Notes: a model not told the origin generated them from the letters alone. A DNA stretch of 64,000 bases from Symbiodinium sp. CCMP2592 (GCA_905221615.1 CAJNDT010006137.1:219405-283404), one strand, 5' to 3'; shown: positions 10,201 through 17,956, counted from the stretch's first letter. A program made the numbers and translations.

Positions 10201-12722
10201 AGGATTCTTCAGGGTCCGCGGGGGAGGTGATAGGTGGTTCACAGGAAGGGCTTGCCGAGACTTGTGGAGAAGAGTCTGCAGACGAGTTCTCTGAGAAAGA
10301 GTGGCTCGAGGCTGAAAGAAAGCTGGCCGAAGCTGAGAGGAGTTCCGGGTTCACTTTTGTTCAGAGGGCCCGTGTTCGTAAGCAAGTTGCCTTAGGAGGC
10401 TTGGTTGAGGTGCCAAACTTTTTGCAAAGGCGAGGACCTGTACCTTCCTGGTTCTCTGGGGTGAGCCCGGAAGGGTCTGAGGCGGAGGAGGCTCCGCAGC
10501 CAGAACTCTTCTCAGCTGCCGTAGCCTTGTTAGGAACCTTGAGTGTGCACTCGGAGAGACTGTGTCAGTTTTTGGGAATGCAAGTCGGAGTTTGGCGGGC
10601 GTTAAGATGGGTTTCGCGTGCCTTCGGCCACAACGTGGTGATTGCGGTGTTGGAGCAGTGGTCTAACACTGGAGTTGACTGCTCTTTACCTGGAGATTCT
10701 AGCTTTCGAGCTGAGTTTCGGTATGATGGTTCAACCTGGGTTCCGGTTAGCTTGGGGGCTTGCGAACAGAGTGAAGGCTTCGGACAGGCTTTGCCGGAAC
10801 AGGATCAGGGCAGTGTTCCATCGGATTCTGCTGGTCAGGTTAGGGGGAGTCCGTCGGAGTGCCCACGAAGTGGACAGGATCAGGGCAGTGTTCCCTCGGA
10901 TTCTGCTGGTCAGGTTAGGGGGAGTCCTGGTTGTTCAGATAGTGTGGGATTAGGTTCGCAGGCAGCTTCTTCGGAGATTCGTCCTCAGGTTCAAGTTGGA
11001 GGAAGCTCAGGAAGTCAAGATCCGGTTGCAGTTGTGGGGCCTCAGGTTCAAGTTGGAGGAAGCTCAGGGAGTCACGGTATGAGGGCTACGACAGACCTGG
11101 ACTTGTGTTATGAGGACTATTGCGGAGAGGACATGCTAGTGGACAGATTTCCGTATGTGGGTTCCTGGCTCAATAGGCATTATCTTATACTGCTGTTGTC
11201 GCAAGTTGGAGAGACCGTCCTATGGACACTTGGGGAGAGGGCTGCAGAGTGGTTTTCCTTAAGAGCTGTTTCGGCAGGAGTTCGGTATGCCATTGTCTTC
11301 GCAGTTGTAGAAGTGCTTCGGCGAGGAAGGTATTCCCTGCTGTACGAGGGCTCAGGGTGGATCGAGGCCACTGAAGCTTTTCTTTTTCGTGGCCACCCCA
11401 TGGGGGTTATTCCGGAGGGAGAGCTGCTGGAGGATCGAGATTCTCCTCCGAGCGCTGTTTCTTTCCCTTACATAGAGGGACCTCCGGGTATGGTTGCGCA
11501 TTACCTCTGGCGAGTGTTCATGTTAGTTGGGTGGTCTGTTTTGGATTTTCTTGGGGATAGAGTCAGAACATGGGGTTTCTTCCGGGCCACGGCAGACGCG
11601 TTTAGGAGCTGTACTACCTTGGCAGTGACGGTTTGGCTTCGGCGAACTTACCAACTTTATGTGGCCCATCCACAGGCGACCTATGATGCCGCAGAGGCTT
11701 ACATTCAGAATGGGGCCATAGGGTATCCGTTTGCAGCCGTGGAAGATAGGGATGATGATGAAGCGATTGATGAGCACCGACTTGGGCCTCCAAGGCCTGA
11801 GACTCCAGAGAGGTTTCCGTTTGGGATGATGTTTGATGAGTTGTACGAGGGCTCAGGTTCGTCGTCCAGCGGAAGCCAGTCAACTACGGAGCCTTCTGTA
11901 GGGCTGTCTGAGTCGGTTATGCCGGTAGAAGAGGAGCCGGGTGAAGGTGACCCGACTGCCGTCGCCTTGCCTGAGCTGCCTGCTCCAGGGCCAGGACTTT
12001 GGTATGAGGCTAGGATTGGGGCTTTTTTGGTTCACTATGTCGATGATGAGTTCCTGGTGACCCTAGAAGGTTGGACTCAGGAGGCGATCGAAGGCGTTGT
12101 GCAGAGTCTGAACAGTGGGGATTGGACTAGGTTTCAGGCGGGCCTAGAGGCTGGAGGCTTCGGAGGTCCTTTGTCTGAGAGCTCAGCTCAATCCCTCGAT
12201 GCTGCACTGCCTTTTTGGGTACCTCCCGCGCTTAGTTGGCCAAGGGTTTTTGGTTTGGTTGTTCTGATTTGGTGGGTTTTAATTCAGAGTGCTTCAGCGT
12301 CCCAGGATGTTGCCCTTTACGGTTCGGGAGAGTCTGCCGTGTGTGTTGACACAGTTGCTCAGGGGCCTTGCGAGGATGGGGGACGAGGCTCTCCAGAAGA
12401 CTGTAGTGGAAGCATGCTAGCTTGGTGCGTCTTGGTGACCTTGATCATAGGAAGCTGGGAAATGTTGCGAATAGGGCTCTGCCGCTGTAGGAAGCTCCCG
12501 GAGCGTAGCCGGACAGTTGGGAGCCAGACTGAGGGTACATATGTTCCGTTGCCTCTTGAGTTAGGGGTCCCTCATCGTGGTCGTATTCTGTTTTGCCTAT
12601 GGCGTGCTGGCTACCCTGTAGATCCTGCAGATTATGATGAGGAAACTCAGGAGGATTTCCACTGGCTCGTAGGTGATTATCTGGTCCGTCAAGAAGAAGC
12701 CGAGCCGTCGGGGTCCGACTGA
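1284..12722 (+). CDS. Giant copia-type Gag-Pol polyprotein with oxygenase-like domain and membrane-spanning tail (3812 aa)
   Basis: Single frame, no frameshift or stop. Approximate residues: 210-235 short coiled coil; 240-545 Gly/Pro/Ser-rich; 552-790 Gag-like helical region; 852-873 CCCH zinc finger (C-x8-C-x5-C-x3-H); 882-895 CCHC knuckle; 1011 protease DSGAT; 1493 onward integrase HHCC motif; catalytic Asp1532, Asp1685, Glu1720 (last pair 34 residues apart); 2061-2133 oxygenase-like H-x-D, distal His and Arg; 2416 reverse-transcriptase Asp and YVDD at 2525-2528; RNase H Asp2706, Glu2745, Asp2780; 2835-3812 tail with hydrophobic segments near 2879-2895, 2907-2927, 3655-3675 and 3712-3730. 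It drives cytoplasmic particle assembly, reverse transcription and nuclear integration. A roughly 90-residue insertion separates the first two integrase aspartates. Tail function is unknown. The first ATG lies 95 bp after the LTR. Confidence 0.96.
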   Translation: MDTVSRRRRAGGAGEPEAESAAFEAAYQAALGQAGVDGLQPTPGLKGEASPNTLEMGQGSGVTGAEPLLVAHPFHSERVQSEIQLLRNRPSSLDEDGQRLRDGAEGRAIAFGGAAEDREDEQGAEPDYSAVFHMNEATGPRVARVETSGESRGPLSERSFPGTPVDSGRTRMATGHLVEEKPEPATMASGAGVSTTGDEELVPDSRGAGGMEAMLMQILEENRNLKRRLEQAEQRSHSSWHTGTTGEPAVAASSPMSFAAGGVRGSNAPYVNPAVGMGQPVQPPPSLEAMLGSSHFPASSGQGFELRAGQDCSAEPLNLPVSRPEGGASGLGGSIPGENACALALYEGPRPNPTLTGPIVGAEESGPQAQTMRQFTAQALEMSGGFHTPRSTGAGTSGFDANGYPLSPGGTVIRPPPLPPPTASAAGFPGAGQAPSGRGLGFAEIAGSSGFGVAGSCPAVSPGPLLGGASGFPLSGFGGANVGQGGLPLGSSQLGGGPVAAASLGVFPGSSEVSAGFPIGLGGSGAQPGFGTQGNPGLLGQGTRPEEPARYITELPKLVQADLSTSAIVCGNWLAQIRQIFMGLSPSADLWFSSVEEAASQGYSRWLVADPLGRVSLDPASIVATFDPVRFQRVESRAVSLLLAALPQAVRDDVITNRWLASSSILFRVLCLFQPGGASERALLLTTLVQPEPLKSFRDALAGLRRWQQNLVRAQEVRATLPDASLLLKGVDSATAGLLSTNPMISFRVNAFRHRIALDYNPTTAGVVQLVRLLQAECEAVALAEGSGGDKRARGAALAVPKDPPPAPKPPPAPAPNTGNPGTGPTATVAAATATGNEPKGKGKGKPQELLCHKFSDGSGCRFGDSCHFKHDRARARREGKCLACGQAGHYRPECSLVAPENRQTTGDSSSDASPKAPGKGGPKAKPKPKPAAQAKGVTEDVSPKPEGGSANPSGSSSGGGVSQEALLAEAAKLLKGVSLKPLRLQEPAPDATWLRSALTSASDPAFCLVDSGATNALRPANDGELRGCRVIRVDLASGGTDLRVNEFGTLLHVGQCQVILPANYLVELGFTITWKRKGCRIRHPKEGSLKVEVVKGCPLIPREVGLAILARYEERVRQSRGLKRLEVDPVSFGLDQSTGRAWLKEKVQEVGSEGLTAEVQLCILRVWFPHVPLELLKEACEVSVLEEEEGCSGSPWNRRLRRSVERGGRESLLVCSSASGEGWKGYGRVLKLVGCGRELSDDRAFKCVLKWALSGFIGGFVGEGRVERTQGSASEPGLSSGTPDRDEMIANLRFFLLVVVAQAAKDGRLRGTHSESLDSGLDQPPAGIVEPGKLVEWALQRAKDKLSPSERARVKSSGVSPPVFVAWGQPWEVQQDGDRFLRGFDEGLSSFKDAYGFHVAELDLSWFGLGRSNRVRLLTSSWFLFEHVHGRFGPGLSLGGVALRSSGWPLGFLREVQRFWLNWGSELGKLDEVGQRQVLLRKLSGRERFERHIANDHCPYLKGCPVCVRAQGRRRAHWRSGFPSVHSASFDIAGPFIPGQSFDPVASGRDKGKGYRFFLACSYAVPSGYQPLDRDPSSGGDAVPKVASVLGEFEDGQAGSLGSDGLMCAVTHRVRTKRPESPEGGVGPIDWGEDDPPQEAGERRNLFIGVPLRTKGGKEVLGHIQSVINQLESQGYPVQRYHADRAQELRSTPLVAWLRDKGISPSWTPGEAPAGNHAELAVQNLKSGIRRLLLASRIGREFWPLALLHISARNWCLFSELLGVPRAPLLAFGLPVEARKRTRTGFESQWQARTLRGLYIGQAPHTPGGHLVLVSDEGVNRVLLTSTVFPVRLPKPKHRITGKRSFDVALRSCALVSEPELQWPVAARVVAATQNALCIDARFAPGGEPSLGNWEFLSFSDSGTSGFVARLEIAEDFGCLEVGEAFDGCWTESEEEEGLEVWGSPGEPRGIVASVGLSDDELKEWLQAKIEAGDYSVGECYEVLKNCLRRLPSARRPVAGRQGKAAVFGLYAVGGFRGVTKFSIEYPLLVKYLNAFVKSQNPDGVWTTLYVSRNSCLPPHRDLRNALEFPILARAVGDFKGGGLWLESDTGVTIREMPNGLKLPGHVHDLRDHTLKFSAESWHASEEWIGDRWVISAFVPRDFRTVLLDHREELLELGFPVDEISLEDSPRSVGRGKVESLRGNPEVEGEAWVVSWPDDPLSGNDVRGLRRLHEGTARLCSLLTEEIVGELRDPEGLLQIVHQLEQEELRRDFLEELLTRCWSEEDRVGSLKSLTLEVPLVERPETGSEQFLQTRNVSLVEARGELAKWRDPALEEVVSLEDTNRAVDRVSVTDVDQWARDGILIVQLPGKAVLTRKAGTGKRRCRAVCCGNYLPTDKLGLTREELYASGAESLSVKVALVFAAMHPIWVGVTIDVKSAFLYAPIRSEHQGTEERIIVKPPHFLVELGILSSEHRWWIRKALYGLPTSPRDWGRYRDSEFRKLKVCHQGAEYRLIQLKSDDALWVLQKVTEEGLGETAGILVVYVDDLALFAEAGLAQQCIKAIRDLWKTSDPEWIGETPVTFCGLEIVRVERGYRISQGAYIKELLSRYNVTEDATVPVTKWIDPELPESVSANEVREAQAITGALLWVATRTRPDISYTVSRCGQQATKVPQLSISLGMQTLGYLRSTQDFCIEIPFEIKNLFSEHGSLAMPRTEKVLELYTDASHSPGGARSMQSIFLVWRSVPLAWEVTRQPFTTLSSAEAELVSMVHAIQLGESIQPLLDELLGEDTQACLLGDNEAACRAFDPVSASWRSRHLRMRAVSGRERITAGLLRVCHLAGDLQVADLGTKPLSRARILRLLGFLNIGQPLSPESQRASARALSRGVQGPLDVTPELVAGLALLAMIPRVNAQPDRALVSEGADWLAWVVAVLMIGVSVLWSGFLSSWFEGSLESALLSGFAELAVLDEALVESFLTDAELGEPVLEAGAEDSSGSAGEVIGGSQEGLAETCGEESADEFSEKEWLEAERKLAEAERSSGFTFVQRARVRKQVALGGLVEVPNFLQRRGPVPSWFSGVSPEGSEAEEAPQPELFSAAVALLGTLSVHSERLCQFLGMQVGVWRALRWVSRAFGHNVVIAVLEQWSNTGVDCSLPGDSSFRAEFRYDGSTWVPVSLGACEQSEGFGQALPEQDQGSVPSDSAGQVRGSPSECPRSGQDQGSVPSDSAGQVRGSPGCSDSVGLGSQAASSEIRPQVQVGGSSGSQDPVAVVGPQVQVGGSSGSHGMRATTDLDLCYEDYCGEDMLVDRFPYVGSWLNRHYLILLLSQVGETVLWTLGERAAEWFSLRAVSAGVRYAIVFAVVEVLRRGRYSLLYEGSGWIEATEAFLFRGHPMGVIPEGELLEDRDSPPSAVSFPYIEGPPGMVAHYLWRVFMLVGWSVLDFLGDRVRTWGFFRATADAFRSCTTLAVTVWLRRTYQLYVAHPQATYDAAEAYIQNGAIGYPFAAVEDRDDDEAIDEHRLGPPRPETPERFPFGMMFDELYEGSGSSSSGSQSTTEPSVGLSESVMPVEEEPGEGDPTAVALPELPAPGPGLWYEARIGAFLVHYVDDEFLVTLEGWTQEAIEGVVQSLNSGDWTRFQAGLEAGGFGGPLSESSAQSLDAALPFWVPPALSWPRVFGLVVLIWWVLIQSASASQDVALYGSGESAVCVDTVAQGPCEDGGRGSPEDCSGSMLAWCVLVTLIIGSWEMLRIGLCRCRKLPERSRTVGSQTEGTYVPLPLELGVPHRGRILFCLWRAGYPVDPADYDEETQEDFHWLVGDYLVRQEEAEPSGSD

Positions 12723-13115
12723 GATTCCTTGATCATGATTCCGGTAGAGCGAGGGAAGCCACTAAAGAACCCAAGAAGATTATGTCCTGAGAGGACGAGC
12801 AAAGCCTTGAGAGGGTTGAGCGCTTTACGGTCATCCAATTTCATATTGGGCTTTTAGAACCTTTGTGTACAGGGGTGTATGACTAGTTGAGTGCCTGCCC
12901 TTGCTGTTAATTTGGCAGAAGGGATGCTGATTTCTCGCCGGGAATTACCTTTTAAAAAGGACCATGCGTGTTTCATGGGCTCGGAATTGAGATGACTTGA
13001 ATCAGTTTTTGTCCCGTGTTGGACAGATGTGCATCGTACAGGAGCGAGTGGGTGTTCTAGGATATCGTGCGAAGTACTTTGTGTTTTCCGGGTGCTTCCT
13101 TGTCGCTTCTCTTTT
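12723..13115 (+). other. Retrotransposon 3' untranslated region
   Basis: Non-coding stretch between the polyprotein stop (TGA at 12720-12722) and the polypurine tract. It has no second open frame of note, so the element seems to encode only one product. An inverted repeat, CGCTTCTC at 13104-13111 with GAGAAGCG at 13121-13128, could form a hairpin overlapping the polypurine tract. Confidence 0.7.
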
Positions 13116-13136
13116 GGAAGGAGAAGCGAGGGGGAG
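13116..13136 (+). other. Polypurine tract (plus-strand primer)
   Basis: A run of purines with a single C lies directly before the 3' LTR and ends in GAGGGGGAG. Position and composition fit the RNase H-resistant primer for plus-strand DNA synthesis of an LTR element. Confidence 0.85.
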
Positions 13137-13289
13137 TGCGTGAAGCCCACTTGCGAGCACAGTTGAATGTACGTCTGTACCGAAGGCTGCTTTGTTTTCT
13201 CGAAAAAAGATCGTGAGGTCCGAAGGGTTCTGCAGTTGTTTCCCCATTGGGTCTCGGGTTGAGTCGTAATCCTGGTTTTATTACACGTA
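13137..13289 (+). repeat. 3' long terminal repeat (153 bp)
   Basis: Identical to the 5' LTR by eye and followed at once by the second TTTAG target copy at 13290-13294. Because both LTRs are copied from one template at each transposition, zero differences implies few or no mutations since insertion. Confidence 0.95.
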
Positions 13290-13382
13290 TTTAGGGTTTA
13301 GGGGGTTAGGGGTTTAGGGTTTAGGGTTTAGGGGTTTAGGGTTTAGGGTATAGAACTTTGGGGTTTAGGGTTTAGGGTTTGG
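13290..13382 (+). repeat. Interstitial telomere-like array (TTTAGGG), retrotransposon target
   Basis: About a dozen TTTAGGG-like units with G-number variants (TTTAGGGG, TTAGGGG) continue from the target duplication. The matching left part of the array is at about 1013-1035, so the element split one pre-existing array. Confidence 0.9.
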
Positions 13383-13829
13383 GTTCGCAAAGTAGAGCCT
13401 GCTTGCCGAGGGTTTACGGCAAAGTTTAGGACTAGGCTTCGGGCTTGGGGATTGAAAGCCTCGGTAAAGCGTAGAGGGATCGGGCAAGAGGTAATGTAGG
13501 GGCCGTAATAATTAGAATGGGGTTTTGGGGCCCATTATGCTTGTACTATAGTAACGGGGCTCTTTCAAGACTCCGAGTGGTTGAGGGCTAGCTTAGGAAT
13601 CCGGTTCAGAATCGACCAGATACACGTTATCCTTGCTTTGGGCCGTTTGCAGTTCGGGGCATGGCACGTTGAAGATGGCGATCAGCAGGAGGATCAGCAG
13701 GATCACCGGGGTGAGGACCAGACAAAGGACCTTGCTAACCCGGAGCAACCGAAAGCTGCACACACCCAGAACTAAACCTCCAAGCCCCAAAGACCAAACA
13801 CAAACTTAACTTAACTAAAGGGTCCTTGT
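13383..13829. other. Mosaic spacer with half of a D-family MITE
   Basis: 13491-13550 matches the left half of the D-family element seen complete at 30300-30407 (shared core ...TTTTGGGGCCCATTAT), without the right half. The rest has no recognisable gene; the short open frames on both strands around 13580-13790 are of low complexity and not convincing. Confidence 0.45.
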
Positions 13830-13929
13830 GGGTACCCAAAGGCTCCATAGTAGTTCCTTTTTGGGATTACCTTATAGGATTCTAAATATGAACCCCAAAA
13901 AGGAACTACTATGGGTCCTCGGGGGTACT
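13830..13929. mobile_element. MITE with 21-bp inverted repeats
   Basis: CCATAGTAGTTCCTTTTTGG begins the inverted repeat at 13845-13865, which is perfectly matched by 13894-13914. An imperfect extension outward (GTACCC... on both sides) brings the element to about 100 bp. Non-coding AT-rich loop. Confidence 0.75.
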
Positions 13930-14031
13930 AGACTTTCCTTGAACCTCGAAGCGAACCCCAGCCGGTCGGCAGGGGCTGCGTCTCTACTCTTCCAGTGGAG
14001 ACAGGTGTCCGTTGGCCATGAACTTTACAAT

Positions 14032-14116
14032 CGTGACTATAAGGATTATCTAGGATTATATTAGGGCCCTAATATATTCCTATTATACCACTATTACAGG
14101 GTGGGGGCAGCTTCTA
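14032..14116. mobile_element. MITE, family A (left end truncated)
   Basis: The right end (…CACTATTACAGGGTGGGGGC then AGCTTCTA) matches the complete copy at 20040-20139. The left part keeps the GTGACTATAAGGATTAT block with a small internal duplication, but the outer left end is missing. Confidence 0.65.
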
Positions 14117-15204
14117 AGATCTTTCGGTTTCTTGCAGGGCTGAGGGTTTAGGGCGGTTTAGGGTCAGCATGCCTGCAAGGGCAGCATAGCTAAATTAAGG
14201 GTATATTACCTAGGGGTCCTTATTAAGGGTCCCTCCTTTTACCCTTGGACTGTCTTTGCTCAACCAACAGGCATTACTATCAATATTGTTGTCATCAGAT
14301 TGCCATGACTGCGAGCACAAGCAGGTTGAAGACAACACTGAAAACAGAACACGGATACGTCTTAACCCTAAACCCTTAAGCCTAAAACCTAAACCGTAAA
14401 CCCTTACTTCCAAGACTTCTTTTCGTCGTCCTACGCCCCACGGAACCTGAAGCACTGAACCCAGAGGGTTTAGGGGTTTACGGTTTAGGGGTTTAGGGTT
14501 TAGGGGTTTAGGGTTTAGGGGAGCCTTTCGTAGCACTTGAAAAAACAATAGAAGTCCTTTATCGTCCCTAATCAAACTAGAGCTTGGAAATACCCCAAAC
14601 CGCTGTTCAACTTATCCTTGCTCCTTAAATCCTCCTATCACCCTCTAGCGTCAAACACAACCAAAGACCTACAAACACCCAACAGCACTTCCAGTATTAT
14701 GAACCCCTTACAGGAACCCTTAAAGAAGAACTCTCAAGGGAAGGCTACAGCCACCCGCATAGAACCCTTATAGAACCCGTTAAGGGATCCCACATTTCTG
14801 GGGCCCGGGCCGGAGAACCCTGGATGCAGCGCCGCAGGGCCAAGGCTGCAGATGAAACGATGCCCGCAACACGACTCACCTTTGGTCGATGGTGACTTCC
14901 TAAACCCTACTTGGGGGTAGGGTTTGGGGTTTGGGTGGGGACTCCGTAAATCCTGCTTTGGGGCTTGTAAGTTTGTACAAAGACCCTCATGAACCACCCA
15001 GACCCCTGAACCCCAGCGAGGATGGCCATGACTGTCACAGCGGCTGTCTTTGTGCTGCGAAAACCGACGGCTGCAGCCCAAGCAACTTGGCTGATGCATG
15101 AGTATCACTTGCTCTAGCCCCGGATCCTGTATCTAGGTGGGGCTTTTAAACCCTTTGAAAAATATTAGTACATAAGATCCTCTTAAGCCCAATAAGGGAA
15201 AATA
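14117..15204. other. Mosaic DNA: MITE halves and telomere-like arrays
   Basis: 14205-14240 is one end of the element seen whole at 17543-17673. Degenerate CCCTAAA units lie at 14363-14403, and TTTAGGG/TTTAGGGG units at 14466-14521. About 15143-15205 resembles the core of the introner that forms the 62023-62118 intron (AAAATATT…AAGCCCAATAAGGGAAAATA) but lacks its ends. No convincing gene. Confidence 0.5.
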
Positions 15205-15257
15205 TAAAATGGCAAGCTGGAGCTGGTGCTGGTTTTGGTGCTGCCGGTGCTGGTTTC

Positions 15258-15288
<31 letters not shown>

Positions 15289-15535
15289 CTGCTGGTGCTG
15301 GTGCTGCTGGTGCTGGTGCTGGTGCTGGTGCTGTTGCTGTTGCTGTTGCTGTTGCGGTTGCTGTTGATGTTGTTCTATTGCTATTGCTCTGTTGCCGTTG
15401 CCGTTGCGGCTGCGGTTGCGGTTGCTGTTGCTGTGGTTGTCTCTGTGGCTGTCGCTGTGGCTGCGGCTGTGGATGTTGCTGTTGCCGTTGAAGTTGCTGT
15501 TGCTGCTGACGTCGGTTGTTGTTGCTGTAACCTTG
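15205..15535. repeat. GCTGGT/GTTGCT trinucleotide-rich low-complexity tract
   Basis: More than 300 bp made of interrupted GCT, GGT, GTT and GCG triplets. The long Leu/Val or Ala/Val open frames across it are by-products of triplet repetition and are not proposed as proteins. Confidence 0.85.
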
Positions 15536-16170
15536 CCGGTTTGGCAGGCGCAGGGCAGTGGTAGGGTAGTGGTGCTTATTTTGCTCGTAGCTGTCGACGA
15601 CGAGTGGCCGTTGTCGAGTGCTGGCCGGTACTGGCCGAGGCGGGTTCGCGTCGCGGTGACGTTTCAGGGTTTAGGGTTTTAGGGTTTAGGGTTCGTCCAT
15701 CCCCACTCCTGCGAGCCGTAATCCGAAGCCCACTTGCGGCCACGTGGGCAGCAGCGAAGCTCATGGTGTGCCTACCGCCCATCACCCAGCGGCATCGAGC
15801 GAAGGACTTGGGTTTCTGTGCTTCTTAGGGAAGCTCGGGGATCTGTGGCTTAGGGATCAGGGTTTAAGAATTTAAGACTTTACGGTTTAAGGGTGTAGGG
15901 CTTACGAGGGCTAAGATAAGTTGAGGGTCGGCGGTTTAGGCCTCATGGGCTCGGGCTTCCTTGGCTTGACCCAAGAATAACCTAGGAATAAAAAGGCCCT
16001 TTTTCGTTTAAAGGGGTTGAACAGGGAATCTGAACCCTAAAAAAGGGAATAAGGGCCTACTCTAGGTCCTAGTTGGGGATAAATTCAGCGCTTAGGGTTT
16101 GGAGTTCTTGGAGTTCGTGTCTGGGTGGCGAGGATTTAGGGGCTACTTGTTCCTGAGGACTTGTCCCAGG
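15536..16170. other. Spacer with small TTTAGGG runs, no gene seen
   Basis: 15663-15692 carries four TTTAGGG-like units and 15850-15945 degenerate ones. About 15960-16080 has a weak inverted repeat (CCTAGGAATAAAAAGG against …AAAGGGAATAAGGGCC) that may be a decayed MITE. Confidence 0.4.
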
Positions 16171-16298
16171 ACCCTAAGCCCTAAACCCCCAAAACCCCAA
16201 ACCCTAAACCCCCAAAACCCTAAACCCGAAACCCTAAACTCTAAACCCTAAACCCTAAACCCTAAGCCCTAAACCCCCAAAACCCTAAACCCCAAACC
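16171..16298 (-). repeat. Interstitial CCCTAAA array
   Basis: About 17 CCCTAAA-type units, with CCCCCAAAA variants, read as telomere-like repeat on the minus strand. Confidence 0.85.
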
Positions 16299-16787
16299 GT
16301 GGCTCCGGGACTTGTGCTAGGCGTGGGGTCTGAGGCAGAGGGTCAAGGGACCTTGTGCTGTGAGCCGCCAAGCATGCGAAGCGATGAATAGGATTTTTTA
16401 AGCATTGTATGAAGGCTTCCATGAGGGTTCTGTTCAGAGTTTGGGATTTGCTTGGTTTGGGTTTTATAGCTCGGGTTTAGTGAGATCGGAATTGGCGTCA
16501 GGTACATTGCTTCAGGTGGACGTCGGTTCAGCTTGGCTGAACATTTGCGCGGATCTGGAAATTAGGGATCAGGGTTTGGGGTCTAGGATATGCGAACTTC
16601 AAAGAAGTACCAGTAGCAACGCTGATATGTTTAGCACGCACATATAGAGACGGGGTGGTGGAGCTTGCTATTGCGAATGGCGTCCATCCATCCTGTCTCC
16701 TCCCCTCTGATTATAGAGTGATCAATGCGTTCAAGGTTTTGGAGCGGCTTCCTGTTAAGCTTCCAGAAGAAAGGAGAAACCCTAAAC
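16299..16787. other. Spacer with an 80-codon open frame of doubtful status
   Basis: Plus-strand 16405-16647 is open for 80 codons from an ATG-like start but has no recognised motif, and its start lies in telomere-like sequence. It is not called as a gene. Confidence 0.3.
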
Positions 16788-16905
16788 GGTACTGTAGGCC
16801 TTAATTTGAATAGGGTTTTCGGCCCATGATACTATAATTCTGAAAATTAACCGCAGAATAGTATAGGCAATTGCCAAGGCCCCTAGATTACTGGTACAGC
16901 ACCCT
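16788..16905. mobile_element. MITE, family D
   Basis: GGTAC…TAGG-CCTTAATT on the left faces …CCAAGGCCCCTAGATTACTGGTAC on the right as an imperfect inverted repeat. The internal ATAGGGTTTTCGGCCCAT block matches the D copies at 30300 and 48757. Confidence 0.6.
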
Positions 16906-17542
16906 TGTACAAACGCAGCCTCCAGAGATCCTCCTCCACCATTAGGCGAGAAAACCCAAAAGCAAGGAGCCGAACCCTGAACCCTAAACCCTAAACCCTA
17001 AACCCTAAACCCTAAACCCTCAACCCTGGAAGCCCTTGCAGACACCCTTAAAGGTTATAGTTAAAGGACCGAAACGCGAACCCAAAACCCCAAGCTCAGA
17101 CCCAAGCCCTAAACCAAACCCTACGCCCTGAACCCATAACCCTAAGCCCTAAGCCAACAACCCTAGATCCTAAACCCTAAGCCCAAACCCGAACTGCCCC
17201 AACCAGAGGGCCCGCCGTCCCCCAGGCTTCTGTGAGTCAGAACCCGATAGGAGCGCCTGGAGACAGGTCCGTCCGGATTTGATCGAATGCTTACCGTGGT
17301 TTTTATCGGGGTTACAAGGCTTACTTTCAAGGATACCGATTAGAAGGGTTACTATAGGGGGTAGGCTTTGCAGTTGGGAGTTTAGGGTCAGGGGTTTGGG
17401 CTTTGGGTTTGGGAACCCTAAACCCTAAACCGTGGGTTTAGGGTTTAGGGCTTAGGGCAAGGTGCAAATGCCAAAGGTCCTCAATTTTGTTCTTCTCTGG
17501 CTCGGCTTCAGTGGATCAAGGCTTCGGGTTGTCTTACGTTTT
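16906..17542. other. Spacer rich in degenerate CCCTAAA units
   Basis: 16974-17030 has seven to eight clean CCCTAAA units and 17090-17200 degenerate ones; 17416-17457 contains both orientations back to back. No open frame of interest. Confidence 0.5.
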
Positions 17543-17673
17543 CCAAGGGCAAAAGGAGGGACCCTTAATAAGGACCCCTAGGTATAAACCCCTAATATAG
17601 CTATTATATACCCATTAAATAGTCCATTATAGGGTGGGGGTCCCCATTAAGGGTCCTTCCTTTTCCCCTTTGA
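17543..17673. mobile_element. MITE with AAAGGAGGGACCCTTAAT ends (131 bp)
   Basis: 17543-17570 (AAAAGGAGGGACCCTTAAT part) is the imperfect reverse complement of 17648-17673. The core TATAGCTATTATATACCCAT repeats at 18187-18250 in a half copy, and one end recurs at 14205-14240. Confidence 0.7.
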
Positions 17674-17851
17674 GTTTTGCTTAAACCAAAACCCTCAACA
17701 CCAAAAACCCGATCAACGCTGAGCCGTTTAGTTGGGGGGTTTGTTTCACCTTTCCGGGTTCAGACCCTCAGACTCGAGGGCAAGCTCCGAAACATGCCCC
17801 ATCCATCTATGCAATTGGGCCCTACTCAAACCATGTTCAGGCCAGAGGGCT

Positions 17852-17956
17852 ATATGGGAGTTTCCGAAAATAGGGGACCCTGGTCAAGTACCCTAAATAG
17901 TAGGATCCGTATTAAAAGGACCCCAGAATAAGCCTAATTTTCGGAAACTCCCATAT
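17852..17956. mobile_element. MITE, family B (105 bp)
   Basis: A perfect 20-bp inverted repeat ATATGGGAGTTTCCGAAAAT at 17852-17871 is matched at 17937-17956. Sister copies lie at 30035-30144 and in a rearranged form at 26920-27112. Confidence 0.85.

Larger units (their letters stand above)
1036..13289 (+). mobile_element. Complete Ty1/copia-type LTR retrotransposon (12,254 bp)
   Basis: Two identical 153-bp LTRs (1036-1188 and 13137-13289) flank one long frame. The 5-bp target duplication TTTAG lies directly outside, at 1031-1035 and 13290-13294. Order inside: LTR, candidate primer-binding site, Gag-protease-integrase-oxygenase-like-reverse transcriptase-RNase H-tail polyprotein, polypurine tract, LTR. 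Integrase before reverse transcriptase is the Ty1/copia order. The element is about twice the usual copia length while its LTRs are unusually short. It went into a TTTAGGG-type array. Identical LTRs and an undisturbed frame indicate a recent insertion and possibly an active element. Confidence 0.96.
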
